Assembly (NCBI RefSeq): GCF_004343305.1
Contig: NZ_SMAF01000002.1
Coordinates: 221,400 to 285,399, forward strand
Reading direction: 5' to 3'
Length of the DNA stretch: 64,000 bases
Source of the DNA: Pseudofulvimonas gallinarii
GTDB taxonomy: Bacteria; Pseudomonadota; Gammaproteobacteria; Xanthomonadales; UBA2363
Shown here: in pieces, positions 25,417-34,581 of the stretch
How the letters are laid out: each line of letters starts with the position of its first letter
How positions within the stretch are numbered: the stretch's first letter is position 1
Notes under the pieces: generated by a model
Told to the model about the DNA's origin: nothing
Seen by the model: only the letters and a program-made list of their open reading frames with translations
Databases searched by the model: none
Program-made: the position numbers and the translations under genes

Positions 25417-25890
25417 TCAGCCCAGGCGGATGTCGATGCGTCCGCCATTGGCCGTGCGCAGCGCAGGTGCGGGTGGAGGTGCCGGCGGCAGGCCGCCGAG
25501 CATGTCGGCCAGCGTCATGTCGGCGAGCACGCGTTCGATGGCGCGCGAGATGTGCTGCCAGGACACGCGGGCGGTGCAGTGCGATTCATGGCTGCATTCG
25601 CCAGCCGACGCACTGCAACGCGTCATGCCGATCGGGCCGTCGATGGCCTCGACGATCTGCGCCACGCTGATCTCCTGTGCCGGACGCGCCAGGCGGTAGC
25701 CGCCGGCGACGCCACGCTGCGACTGCACCAGCGCCGCCGAACCCAGCAGCTTCAGGACCTTGCTGACGGTCGGCAGCTCCAGTCGTGTCGCTTCCGCCAG
25801 CTCGGTGGCGGCCCGCAGCGCATCCGGCTTGCGCGCCATTTCGGCCAGCAGGATGGTCGCGTAATCGGTGAGTTTGCTGACGCGAAGCAT
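25417..25890 (-). CDS. Rrf2 family regulator of the SUF operon
   Basis: 157 aa. N-terminal winged helix ([41 protein letters not shown]) and three cysteines at 92, 99 and 105 spaced as in cluster-binding Rrf2 proteins, so it probably senses Fe-S status and represses the operon. A Pro/Ala-rich tail follows position 130. ATG 25890 has GGAG 7 bases upstream. It leads sufB by 38 bp, the usual place of the SUF regulator in Xanthomonadales. IscR is the closest functional alternative. Confidence 0.92.
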   Translation of the reverse strand: MLRVSKLTDYATILLAEMARKPDALRAATELAEATRLELPTVSKVLKLLGSAALVQSQRGVAGGYRLARPAQEISVAQIVEAIDGPIGMTRCSASAGECSHESHCTARVSWQHISRAIERVLADMTLADMLGGLPPAPPPAPALRTANGGRIDIRLG

Positions 25891-25914
25891 CGCGGCACTC
25901 CAAATGGGACCAGA

Positions 25915-25944
25915 ATTGTACTGATTAGGCCGGCACCCCGCCAA
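25915..25944 (-). promoter_or_regulatory. Candidate sigma-70 promoter of the suf operon
   Basis: On the minus strand TTGGCG (25939-25944) and TACAAT (25915-25920) are separated by 18 bp and lie about 25 bp upstream of the Rrf2 start codon. A cluster-sensing repressor site could overlap it (CTAATCAGTACAATTC), but no clean palindrome is seen. Confidence 0.5.
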
Positions 25945-26067
25945 GCCATGCAGGCACGGGCTTTGCCGGCTCCGTTCAGCGCCAGGCCAGCCGTTGCACG
26001 GCTTCATGGCCGCAGCAACACACAACACGACGTCCCTCAACCCCTCCCAGACGAAGGAGTCCTGCCC

Positions 26068-26274
26068 ATGTCCTCGAACACCTTTATCGGAATCGCCCTG
26101 CTGGTCGGCGGCGCCATCGCCCTGTATTTCGGCCTGACCGCCACTGACAGCCTGAGTGAACGCGTTGTCGAAGGCGTCACCGGCCGCTACACCGACGGCA
26201 CCATGTGGTATCTGATCGGCGGCGGCGTCGCCGCCGTCGGCGGCCTCGCCCTGCTGTTCATGGGCAAGCGCTGA
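26068..26274 (+). CDS. DUF3185-like small membrane protein
   Basis: 68 aa with two hydrophobic helices (about 5-24 and 45-64) linked by a loop containing SLSERVVEGVTGRYTDGT. Sequence pattern and size match the DUF3185 family of unknown function. ATG 26068 has GAAGGAG about 8 bases upstream. It stands alone, divergent from the suf regulator. Confidence 0.8.
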   Translation: MSSNTFIGIALLVGGAIALYFGLTATDSLSERVVEGVTGRYTDGTMWYLIGGGVAAVGGLALLFMGKR

Positions 26275-26590
26275 CGCGCACACCCTGCGTCGTGCAGCGC
26301 ACGTGTCGAATTCATGCCGCAGGATTCTGCCCCTGTAGGCGGGTAGCTTGCTGCCCGCTGCGGCCGCAAGGCCGCTGGCAAGCTCGCCGCACACCAGTAT
26401 CGCTCGAGACCAACAACTGCGACATGACATCAGGTTTTTTTAGGGCCGATTAGGTGTCGTGAATGGTGGGGCAACTCAAGGGAGCACTTGACGCTAATAC
26501 ACAGTATTTACGTACACAAGATCATTTCAGGTTGATTCATGTGGAGAAGTGGGCTACGGTCGAACCACGCTCCTGCATGGAGTCATCGTC
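26275..26590 (+). other. Intergenic region without a gene
   Basis: No coding frame of interest. 26337-26390 holds a REP-like pair of inverted words (GCGGGTAGCTTGCTGCCCGC and GCGGCCGCAAGGCCGC). From about 26400 the G+C falls, marking the left edge of the low-G+C secreted-protein operon. A TTGACG at 26488 could be the -35 of that operon, but no convincing -10 follows. Confidence 0.5.
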
Positions 26591-28360
26591 ATGAGCCGCC
26601 TCTTCTCGAAATTGCTGGCCGCATCGCTCACCATCTCCGTATTCGCCCCCCCCTTGCTCGCTCAGGCGTTGCCGCCTGAGCGTTTGGTCGTGCGCAAGGA
26701 CGGTGAGGGCAACGTGCTCGATCCACGTATTGCAACCGAATTGCTCGAAGAGTTTGCTGGTCTGTCATCGCCACAACGGCTGATCATCCAAGTTTACACC
26801 GGGCCCGGCTACGATCCCTATGCCATGGGCGTAGACGACGAGTTGGCGGAGCAGATCGGCACCCGTCATGCCGAAACCTTCCACCAGCTACGCGAACGGG
26901 TTCCCGAGGAACTTGCAAACAATTCGCTAACGATCATCAAGGAGCTCTTACCCCTTCCGTTGGCAATTGTGGAAGCTGACGCCCAAGGGTTGACTTGGCT
27001 CCTCGCTGATGCAGGCATTCAAGTTCTCTATCAAGAAGTTTCCATGCGAGCCTTTTTGCAGGAGACCCTGCCGCAGATACAAGCCGGGACCGCACACAGT
27101 GGCGGCGCGACTGGCTCGGGGCACACTGTCGCCATACTCGACAGCGGCGTACAACGAAGCCACCCGATGTTCAGCGGAAAAATCGTCGGAGAAGCCTGCT
27201 TTTCAACCAATAAGTTCAGCTACGCCGGCTGCCCGGCCGGACACAGCTGGGGATCGGTCAGTGCCGGATCTGGCGAAACGTGCACCGGCTCAGCCGCCTG
27301 CGACCACGGGACCCATGTGGCGGGCATTGCGATCGGCTCGCAGCAGACCGTTCCGCCATCTGGGCCGGTTCTTAAAGGCGTTGCCTATGCCGGTAACCTG
27401 ATGACGGTAAGAACCGGGTCCTTGTCCGACAACTGTGGCTGGGATCCAGGGCCATGCTTGGGGTTTGACATAAGCGACACAGAAGCTGCGCTGGAGCACG
27501 TCTACTCAATGCGATCCACGCTGGACATTGCTGCTGTAAACATGAGTTATGGATGGTTTGCCTGGTTCCCAGGTTATTGTGATGTCGCATATACCGACTT
27601 GGCGCAGCTGGTAGACCTTCTCACCGGCGCGGGGGTCGCGGTTGTAGCGGCTTCCGGGAATTCAGCAATGGACGGACTTGCCAACATAATCGCCGCACCC
27701 GCATGCATCGAGAACACTCTGGCGGTTGGCGCAACCGACAAAAGTAATAATCATGCGAACTACAGTAATGCGAGCAGCGCACTTGATATACTTGCGCCCG
27801 GCGGAATGGGCAACGCAAGCTTTCTTTGCACTGGCACTCATCAATGTGTCCTGTCTGCCATTCCAGGATCCAGTTATGGTTATTCCTTCGGCACCTCAAT
27901 GGCCGCACCGCACGTTGCCGGCGCATTTGCTGGACTCCGCAACCTTTGGCCGAAGACCAGCGTACCTGTGCATGTTATCGTCGATCACTTGAAGGATACC
28001 GGCTTGCCCATCAGCTTCACCCAAGGCGCAACCTCTTACACGATCCCACTCATCCAGCTTGGCGACGCGGTGGCAAAACCTACCTCACCCACTACTGCCA
28101 CAGTCGAACGGATGCTTTGCTATGGGTCCAACTGGGTGTACTGGTCAGGCAGTAGCGGGCCATTCAGCCACTATGAACTCCAAGGATCGTATTCATCGAT
28201 CTACTCTTCCCCCTTCTCGCTGTACTCGGGAACCGCTGCATTTGCCCATATCGACGTAACCGGAACCACATGGGTGCGGGTGCGCGCATGCAACGGCCCA
28301 AGCTGCAGCAGCTGGACGAATGGCGATATATCCGCAACGTATACTCCATGGTGCATCTGA
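26591..28360 (+). CDS. Secreted subtilisin-like (S8) serine protease
   Basis: 589 aa. Signal peptide (MSRLFSKLLAASLTISVFA, cut near 25), an inhibitor-like propeptide to about 165, then the S8 catalytic domain: Asp184 in AILDSGV, His239 in CDHGTHVAG, oxyanion Asn357 in AASGN and Ser436 in FGTSMAAP. Many cysteines (for example CDVAY, GPCLGF, GTHQCV) suggest disulfides, fitting an extracellular enzyme. The last 80 residues look like a fibronectin-III-type fold with WVRVRAC. Start ATG 26591 has GGAG 8 bases before it. G+C and codon use are visibly lower than in neighbours. Its stop overlaps the next start by one base. Confidence 0.92.
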   Translation: MSRLFSKLLAASLTISVFAPPLLAQALPPERLVVRKDGEGNVLDPRIATELLEEFAGLSSPQRLIIQVYTGPGYDPYAMGVDDELAEQIGTRHAETFHQLRERVPEELANNSLTIIKELLPLPLAIVEADAQGLTWLLADAGIQVLYQEVSMRAFLQETLPQIQAGTAHSGGATGSGHTVAILDSGVQRSHPMFSGKIVGEACFSTNKFSYAGCPAGHSWGSVSAGSGETCTGSAACDHGTHVAGIAIGSQQTVPPSGPVLKGVAYAGNLMTVRTGSLSDNCGWDPGPCLGFDISDTEAALEHVYSMRSTLDIAAVNMSYGWFAWFPGYCDVAYTDLAQLVDLLTGAGVAVVAASGNSAMDGLANIIAAPACIENTLAVGATDKSNNHANYSNASSALDILAPGGMGNASFLCTGTHQCVLSAIPGSSYGYSFGTSMAAPHVAGAFAGLRNLWPKTSVPVHVIVDHLKDTGLPISFTQGATSYTIPLIQLGDAVAKPTSPTTATVERMLCYGSNWVYWSGSSGPFSHYELQGSYSSIYSSPFSLYSGTAAFAHIDVTGTTWVRVRACNGPSCSSWTNGDISATYTPWCI

Positions 28361-29637
28361 TGAAATCTTCAACGTTCCCGCTACTGGTGCTGTTGGCAAC
28401 TGCCAGTATGATTTGCAATGCCACACCCCCTCCTGTTCAGAGCACATCAAGCGAAGTGGAAATTCTGGCCGTTTGGCACGACACGATGCCAGACAACTCG
28501 CTGAATAATGACCGCATCGTTCTGGCGTTCCATAACGGGGAATTCGATGCATTCGACCGAGGCCAACCCTTACCGCCGTTCCTGCGCAACTGGATACCCT
28601 CCGACTTCCTCCCCGCAGATGCGTTCATCGAGAACTTTTTTCAGAACTACCCGGATGCCGAGCTGGGACTGATCTGGAATCCCAAGCCAAACGGTCTCGG
28701 ACACATCATAGGAACTCCCCCGTGGAAAGCATTGGTGACGCTGGATCCGGAAAAACACCGGTTTTTGTCCTATGTCTTTCGTCTCTATCCAGCGAACGAT
28801 GCGTTCGTAGCGAACGAAGATCCCTTCGAGATCGAACTGTTCGACAGCGAGGGAAAATTCAAAGGACCGCTCTATATCGACGTGTTCGGCAACCAGACTG
28901 TCGATGCGGGCCTGTGCCGGAACGATGAAGCCGTTCTGACCCGCTTGGACGTCGGTTTGTGGGATGAACAGACTTGCGATCCCGAAAACGGAGTTGTCAT
29001 GCCGCATCCGGGCTTGAATGGCTCATGGCGGAATCCCGATGGCTCGCCGCAGCGTGTCCTAGGCGGCACCGGCCACTTCCATCATGACAATCCTGCCCTC
29101 AACCCGCACTATGATGCCCAGCGCGCCGACTTCTCCCGTCCCGGCTACAAGATCGGCCGCCTGCTGATCACACGCCGCTGGTCCAGTGGCTATACGTCCG
29201 GCTCGTATTACAGCCCCGAACGCGCCGGCGAAGGCTTCAACATCGAACTGGTGGAGCCGGAGCCGGGCCAGCCACACACACGCATCCTGGTCTACTGGTA
29301 CACCTTCAAGCCCGATGGCAGCGGCGAGCAGGTCTGGCTGGCCGGCATGGGCGAGATGGATGCCGACGGCGGCATCGCCTCCGATGTGGAGATGTATGTC
29401 ACCACCGGAGGCGAGTTCGCCTCGACCGGCAACCCCGATCTGGTGGATCGCCAGCGCTGGGGCACGATCCGTATCGGCTTCGGCGATTGCGGCCATGGAC
29501 GGGTGTTCTATCAGCCCGACGATCCCGACTGGCCCAGCGGCGACTACTTCATCAACCGCCTGAGTCCACAGATCGAGGGCTTGGGCTGGCCCTGCGCGCT
29601 TCCGGACGAGGCGCGCCTCATCCTGCCGGAGGATTGA
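28360..29637 (+). CDS. Secreted spondin-domain protein, copy 1
   Basis: 425 aa with a signal peptide ending near ICNA. Residues about 25-230 match the spondin N-domain (WHDTMPDNSLNNDRIVLAFHN; LYPANDAFVANEDPFEIELF; DAGLCRNDE), known for secreted adhesion-type proteins. The rest carries a C-terminal module with GEGFNIELVE, YWYTFKPDGSGEQVWLAG and RWGTIRIGF, shared with copy 2 and with the gene at 59592. Start ATG 28360 overlaps the protease stop (TGATG); ATG 28348 is an alternative. The first half is low in G+C, the second half high. Spondin domains have no catalytic role; a substrate or partner of the S8 protease is conceivable. Confidence 0.8.
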   Translation: MKSSTFPLLVLLATASMICNATPPPVQSTSSEVEILAVWHDTMPDNSLNNDRIVLAFHNGEFDAFDRGQPLPPFLRNWIPSDFLPADAFIENFFQNYPDAELGLIWNPKPNGLGHIIGTPPWKALVTLDPEKHRFLSYVFRLYPANDAFVANEDPFEIELFDSEGKFKGPLYIDVFGNQTVDAGLCRNDEAVLTRLDVGLWDEQTCDPENGVVMPHPGLNGSWRNPDGSPQRVLGGTGHFHHDNPALNPHYDAQRADFSRPGYKIGRLLITRRWSSGYTSGSYYSPERAGEGFNIELVEPEPGQPHTRILVYWYTFKPDGSGEQVWLAGMGEMDADGGIASDVEMYVTTGGEFASTGNPDLVDRQRWGTIRIGFGDCGHGRVFYQPDDPDWPSGDYFINRLSPQIEGLGWPCALPDEARLILPED

Positions 29638-29638
29638 G

Positions 29639-30970
29639 ATGAACGACCCCCATTCCCTGATCTTTCTTCGTTCGCGCAAGCGTGGCGCGGCTCTCGCCAG
29701 CATGGCTGGCGCGGCGCTGGCTTTGGCCGCCAGCACCTTTGCCACGCCCGCCCTGGCGCAATCGGCCGATGCACCGGTGAAGCTGCTGCTGCGCTGGTAC
29801 GACACCATGCCGGACGATTCCCTGCACAACACGCGGGTGCAGGTCGCCTTCCATAACGGCCAATTCGATGTGTTCGATCTGGGCAAGCCGCTGCCGACCG
29901 TGCTCGCCGAGTGGGCCGGACGCAATTTCACGCCAGTGCCGGAGTTCCATGCGGCGTTCCTGGCGGCCTGGCCGGACGCGAAGATCAGCCAGATTTTGAA
30001 TCCGAAGCCGCCGCTGGCTGCCACGATCCCTTCACCGGGCTTCAACCGCCCGATCCCCTGGCAGACGGTTGTGACGGTCAACCCCGCGCAACATCGTTTC
30101 CTGACGTTTTTTTCGTTGCTGCACCCGGCCAACGACGCCATGGTCGCCAACGAGGATCCGTACCAGATCGAGTTGTTCAACAGCCAGGGCAGGTTCCGCG
30201 GCCCCTTGCTGCTGAACATCCACGGCAACCAGGTCGTCGACTTGGGCCTGTGCGTGAACAACGAGGCACAACTGGCGAACCTGGATGTAGCCGAATTCAC
30301 CGGGCAGGCCTGCAGCGCCGAGGACGGGACGGTGACCTGGCATCCGGGCCTGAACGGCTCGCACCGCAATCCGGACGGCCAGCCGCAGCGCGTGCTGGGT
30401 GGCAGCACCTCGTATGTGCCGTCCGGAAGCACGGGACATTCGTTCTACGACCCCGTCAACGCCGATTTTTCCCGGCCCGGCTATCGCATCGGGCAGTTGC
30501 AGATCAGCCGCTGGGTGGCACCGGTCAGCCTCACCGGCTCGTGGTACAGCCCGGAGCGCGCCGGCGAGGGATTCAATATCGAACTCGTCGAGCCGGCGGC
30601 GGACAGCCAGAACCCGCGCATCCTGGTGTACTGGTACACCTTCACTCCCGACGGCAGCGGCGAGCAGGTATGGCTGGCCGGCATGGCCGATATGGACGAC
30701 GAGGAGGCCTTCGCCGATGTGGAGATGTACCTGACCACCGGCGGCGAATTCGCCTCGACCGACAACCCGGCTCTGGTGACCCGCGAACGTTGGGGCAGCC
30801 TGCGCGTCGCCCTGGACAATTGCCAGACCGGACAGGTCACCTGGCAGGCCGACGACCCGGACTGGACCGATGGAAACTACATCATCCACCGTCTCAGCCC
30901 GCCGCTGGAAGGTCTGGGCTGGACCTGCGACAGCCGCGAACAGCGACGGCTGATCCTGCCGGAAGAGTGA
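29639..30970 (+). CDS. Secreted spondin-domain protein, copy 2
   Basis: 443 aa. Signal peptide in about 1-41 (MAGAALALAASTFATPALA). Same architecture as copy 1: spondin-like N-domain (WYDTMPDDSLHNTRVQVAFHN; LHPANDAMVANEDPYQIELF) then the GEGFNIELVE / YWYTFTPDGSGEQVWLAG module, ending LILPEE as copy 1 ends LILPED. It begins 1 bp after the copy 1 stop, so the three genes form one operon. Unlike copy 1, its G+C is uniformly high. Confidence 0.8.
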   Translation: MNDPHSLIFLRSRKRGAALASMAGAALALAASTFATPALAQSADAPVKLLLRWYDTMPDDSLHNTRVQVAFHNGQFDVFDLGKPLPTVLAEWAGRNFTPVPEFHAAFLAAWPDAKISQILNPKPPLAATIPSPGFNRPIPWQTVVTVNPAQHRFLTFFSLLHPANDAMVANEDPYQIELFNSQGRFRGPLLLNIHGNQVVDLGLCVNNEAQLANLDVAEFTGQACSAEDGTVTWHPGLNGSHRNPDGQPQRVLGGSTSYVPSGSTGHSFYDPVNADFSRPGYRIGQLQISRWVAPVSLTGSWYSPERAGEGFNIELVEPAADSQNPRILVYWYTFTPDGSGEQVWLAGMADMDDEEAFADVEMYLTTGGEFASTDNPALVTRERWGSLRVALDNCQTGQVTWQADDPDWTDGNYIIHRLSPPLEGLGWTCDSREQRRLILPEE

Positions 30971-31062
30971 GGCAACGCTCGGCCGAATCGCCAACTCGAC
31001 CGTCGTCGCAAGACCAGGAGATCGTGCGGCGCAAGCTCCAATGCTCATTGACTTCGGGGCGC

Positions 31063-31137
31063 TGTCCCCACGGAGGCGGGGATCCAGTGGCTTCAGTGCC
31101 CAAAGAGCACTGGATTCCCGCCTTCGCGGGAAGGACG
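31063..31137. repeat. REP-like palindromic repeat, diverged single unit
   Basis: Arms TGTCCCCACGGAGGCGGGG and CCCGCCTTCGCGGGAAGGAC with the inner GGATCCAGTG / CACTGGATTCC pair. Same family as the cluster at 11467-11950, with a different loop. It lies between the spondin operon and the convergent beta-helix gene. Confidence 0.8.
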
Positions 31138-31207
31138 ACTGGAAAGCTCCCGCGTACGCCATGAGAATCGGGGCTTGCGCCGGGCAGCGGTCTGCTGCCG
31201 GAGGCGG

Positions 31208-32545
31208 TCAGTCCTCGAAGCCGTCGGCGAAGATGAGGTCTTGCGGCCGGATGACGGCACCGATGGTCGGCGGTGTCTGCGCCGGCCGCGGCGTGGCGGT
31301 GCCGGGCGCCTGCCAGCTGCGGATCGGCGGCAGAAACTGCGGCAGCAACGTCGGTGACGGAAACGGCCAGGCCGGCGGCGAGGTCGGCGATGCGTTGCCC
31401 GCTGCCAGCAGCGGGCTGCCGGGCGCCGGCCGGTAGTCGTGCGCGGCGGCATCGAGGAAGGCCGGCGTCAGGCCGCTGAGCGTACCGGTCCATTCGGCGG
31501 GCACGAGGTTGGCGCCGGCGTTGATCCAGTTGTTGCTGCCGGCCACCCGTCGCGAACCGGCCGCCCAGACCGCTTCGACGGTGCGCTCGATGCGCAGTTC
31601 GCCGGGGCTGCTGCGCCAGATGACATTGTTGTGCGCCTCCACCGATTCCAGGCCGTCGAAGAGACGGAACACGGTGGCGGGACTGGCGCTGCCGCTGATG
31701 ATGAAGGTGTTGTTGACGACGCGGTAACGCCCGTGCGATTCGCCGGTGGCATCGCCGCCGAAACGCATCACCGCACCGAAACTGTTGAGCGGCGAGGAAT
31801 GCACGATGACATTGCCCAGCACTTCCGAATCCTCGCGCGCCAGGCCCGGCGTCCAGCCCGGCAACTGCTGGAAAGGATCCGGACCGATCAGTTCCAGCTC
31901 GTGGAACCACGCACCCTCGAACCAGTTGTAGTGGATCTCGTTGCGCTCGTGCCGGCTCTTGAGCAGGTTGCCGCCGGTGCCGTGGTGCACGTAGTTGAAG
32001 CGCATGCGGAACACGCTGCCGGGATTGCTGACCTCATCGCTCTGGATGTACAGCGAATGCTGGCCGGAACCGTTGCCACTGTCGCGGATCTCGCTGTATT
32101 CCAGCGTCAGGTTGCCGGTGTGCTGGTCGGCGGCGAGGATGCCCTGCCCGGAACAGTTGCGTACCAGCAGGTCACGGAGCACGACATCGCGGGCGTGCAC
32201 GAACACGCAACGGCTGCTGCCGCCGGTGAACGCCAGGCCTTCCAGCACGACGTGGTCGGCGCGGCGGAATTCGAAGGTGTTGGTGCCACCCGACAGCAGC
32301 GGACGATTGCCCTGTCCGTCGCGCAGGCCGCGGATGGTGATCGGCTGCGATGCCGAACCGCTGCGCGTGAGGATGACGCCGCCCGGATAGTCTCCCGGAT
32401 CGATCTCGACGATGTCGCCCGGCTGCAACGTGACGGCCCCCAGCAGTTGCTGCAGCGTGGTGTGCGGCCGGGCGGGCCCGACCTGGTAGGTGGCGGCGGA
32501 TAACGGCGACGCGAGCAGCGCCAGCAGGAACGCGGATACACGCAT
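31208..32545 (-). CDS. Secreted right-handed parallel beta-helix protein
   Basis: 445 aa. Signal peptide (MRVSAFLLALLASPLSA), then repeated short beta-strand turns typical of a parallel beta-helix (VVLEGLAFTGGSSR, VVLRDLLVRNCSG, NLTLEYSEIRDSGNG, RFNYVHHG, YRVVNNTFIISG). Such folds occur in pectate/chondroitin lyases and adhesins; no catalytic site can be assigned. A Pro-rich linker follows, ending in LIFADGFED, a short C-terminal tail of the IFxDGFE type seen on secreted proteins of this bacterial group. Divergent from amgK. Confidence 0.8.
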   Translation of the reverse strand: MRVSAFLLALLASPLSAATYQVGPARPHTTLQQLLGAVTLQPGDIVEIDPGDYPGGVILTRSGSASQPITIRGLRDGQGNRPLLSGGTNTFEFRRADHVVLEGLAFTGGSSRCVFVHARDVVLRDLLVRNCSGQGILAADQHTGNLTLEYSEIRDSGNGSGQHSLYIQSDEVSNPGSVFRMRFNYVHHGTGGNLLKSRHERNEIHYNWFEGAWFHELELIGPDPFQQLPGWTPGLAREDSEVLGNVIVHSSPLNSFGAVMRFGGDATGESHGRYRVVNNTFIISGSASPATVFRLFDGLESVEAHNNVIWRSSPGELRIERTVEAVWAAGSRRVAGSNNWINAGANLVPAEWTGTLSGLTPAFLDAAAHDYRPAPGSPLLAAGNASPTSPPAWPFPSPTLLPQFLPPIRSWQAPGTATPRPAQTPPTIGAVIRPQDLIFADGFED

Positions 32546-32708
32546 GGTTGTCCCTTGTGGTCAATGCGCCCCCCTGGCGCGTTGGCCAAAGGTTAGCCGC
32601 AATCAAGGGTTCCAATTGCGACAGGTTGCGCAGAATGCCGGCCGGACGCCGGCACGATCCGGGGCCGCTTTCTGCTAGCGTGGCCGCCCCGCAGCCGTTC
32701 CGCCCGCC

Positions 32709-33740
32709 ATGACAGCACCCGACCGCGCCCGCCTCCGCCACGACTGGATCCATGCCCGACTGGGCGATGCCATTGAGTCAGTCGAGCCCGCTTCCGCCGA
32801 CGCCAGTTTCCGCAGCTACTGGCGCGTGCATCTGGCCGACGGCGGCACCCGGATCGTCATGGACGCGCCGCCCGACAAGGAGGATGTGGCGCCCTGGCTG
32901 GACATTGCCGGGCGATTGCGGCGCGCCGGCGTGCACGCACCGCAGGTCCACGCCGCCGACACCAGCGCCGGCTTCCTCCTGCTGGAAGACCTGGGCACGC
33001 GCACCTACCTGCCGGCGCTCGACGACCACAGTGTCGACGCGCTGTACGGCGCCGCACTAGACACGCTGCTGCAGATGCAGGCCCGTGCCGATACCGGCGG
33101 CCTGCCCGATTACGACGAAGCGCGACTGGTGGCGGAAATGGAACTGCTGCCGGAATGGTTCCTGCGCCGACACCTCGGCGTGGTGCCCGAATGCGAGGAG
33201 TGGGACACCATCGAGTCGGCGTTCCGGATGCTGGTCGATTCGGCGCGCAGCCAGCCGCGGACCTTCGTGCATCGCGACTACCACTCGCGCAACCTGCTGG
33301 TGCTGGATCAGGGCGGACCCGGCGTCATCGATTTCCAGGATGCGGTGCTCGGCCCGGTGACCTACGACCTGGTCTCGCTGCTGCGCGACTGCTACATCGC
33401 CTGGCCGATCGACCGCGTCGATGCCTGGGTCGAAGGCTACCGCCGGCGCCTGGTCGAAGCCGGCCTCAGCGATGCCGATGCACGCCGCTTCCGGCGCTGG
33501 TTCGACCTGATGGGCCTGCAGCGGCACATCAAGGTGCTGGGCATTTTCTGCCGCCTCTGGTATCGCGATGGCAAGGCCAGCTATCTCGGCGACCTGCCCC
33601 TGGTCTGGCGTTATACCGACGAGGTGATGGCGCTGTATCCGGAATTCGAGGGGCTGCGCACCCTGCTTCAGCGCTGGATCGGCGGGCGCGACCTGCGCAT
33701 CCCCCGCGGCCGCGACGACACATCGACGGCAACGCCATGA
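32709..33740 (+). CDS. amgK: N-acetylmuramate/N-acetylglucosamine kinase AmgK
   Basis: 343 aa, aminoglycoside-phosphotransferase fold. Seen: GTRIVMDAPP for nucleotide binding, the catalytic FVHRDYHSRNLL and the metal-binding GVIDFQDAVLGP followed by TYDLVSLLRDCYI. AmgK phosphorylates the anomeric position of MurNAc recovered from the cell wall, bypassing de novo UDP-MurNAc synthesis. The overlap (ATGA) with murU is the characteristic amgK-murU pair. Confidence 0.93.
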   Translation: MTAPDRARLRHDWIHARLGDAIESVEPASADASFRSYWRVHLADGGTRIVMDAPPDKEDVAPWLDIAGRLRRAGVHAPQVHAADTSAGFLLLEDLGTRTYLPALDDHSVDALYGAALDTLLQMQARADTGGLPDYDEARLVAEMELLPEWFLRRHLGVVPECEEWDTIESAFRMLVDSARSQPRTFVHRDYHSRNLLVLDQGGPGVIDFQDAVLGPVTYDLVSLLRDCYIAWPIDRVDAWVEGYRRRLVEAGLSDADARRFRRWFDLMGLQRHIKVLGIFCRLWYRDGKASYLGDLPLVWRYTDEVMALYPEFEGLRTLLQRWIGGRDLRIPRGRDDTSTATP

Positions 33741-34459
33741 AGGCACTGGTCTTCGCCGCCGGCCGCGGCGAACGCATGCGGCCACTGACCGACACGCTGC
33801 CGAAGCCGCTGCTGAAGGTCGGTGCACATCGCCTGATCGAATGGCACCTGCACAAGCTGGCCGCACTGGGCGTCACCGATGTCGTCGTCAATCTCGCCTG
33901 GCTGGCCGACCGTTTTCCCGAACTGCTGGGCGACGGCAGCCGCTACGGCCTGCATCTGCACTACAGCCGCGAAGGCGACGTGGCACTGGAGACCGGTGGC
34001 GGCATGCTGCATGCGTTGCCACTGCTTGGCGACGCACCGTTCATCGTCGTCAACGGCGACGTATGGACCGACTACGACCTGGCGCGGCTGCCAAGCGAAC
34101 CGCGCGGACTGGCGCACCTGGTCATGGTCGATCCCGCCGCGCACGTGCCGGCGGGCGACTTCCGGCTCGCCGATGACGGTCGGCTGCATGAGCGCGATGC
34201 CCCGCCGGCACAGTCCTGGCCGGCGCTGACCTATTCGGGCATCGGTGTCTACCGGCCGGCCCTGCTCGACGGCTGGCGTGGCGTGATCGGCCATGCGCCC
34301 GGCGCCCGTGACGAGCCTCCGCGCTTTCCACTGGCACCGCTGTTGCGCGCGGCCATGCGTGACGGCCGCGTCACCGGCGAACACCATCACGGCGCCTGGA
34401 CCGATGTCGGCACGCCCGGGCGACTGGCCGCGCTGGACCGGCAACTGCGCGACCGCTGA
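33737..34459 (+). CDS. murU: MurNAc-1-phosphate uridylyltransferase MurU
   Basis: 240 aa nucleotidyltransferase. N-terminal KALVFAAGRGERMRPLTDTLPKPLL contains the GxGxRxxPxT and PKP motifs; FIVVNGDVWTDYD carries the metal-binding Asp. It makes UDP-MurNAc from AmgK product and UTP in peptidoglycan recycling. Start ATG 33737 overlaps the amgK stop. Confidence 0.93.
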   Translation: MKALVFAAGRGERMRPLTDTLPKPLLKVGAHRLIEWHLHKLAALGVTDVVVNLAWLADRFPELLGDGSRYGLHLHYSREGDVALETGGGMLHALPLLGDAPFIVVNGDVWTDYDLARLPSEPRGLAHLVMVDPAAHVPAGDFRLADDGRLHERDAPPAQSWPALTYSGIGVYRPALLDGWRGVIGHAPGARDEPPRFPLAPLLRAAMRDGRVTGEHHHGAWTDVGTPGRLAALDRQLRDR

Positions 34460-34581
34460 GCGCAACCTTACGCGGGCCGGTGAAGCCAGCGCGGCGGTCG
34501 CCGGGCTGCGGCGACATCGGACTTCGATCATGGCCCGCAACACGCCTGCACCGCCCTGCGCGCCGCTGCTAGGCTTGCGTG

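Noticed and set aside
26275..30970. Secreted operon as an IS or phage insertion
   Set aside because: No transposase, integrase, inverted ends or tRNA at the margins; only base composition differs.
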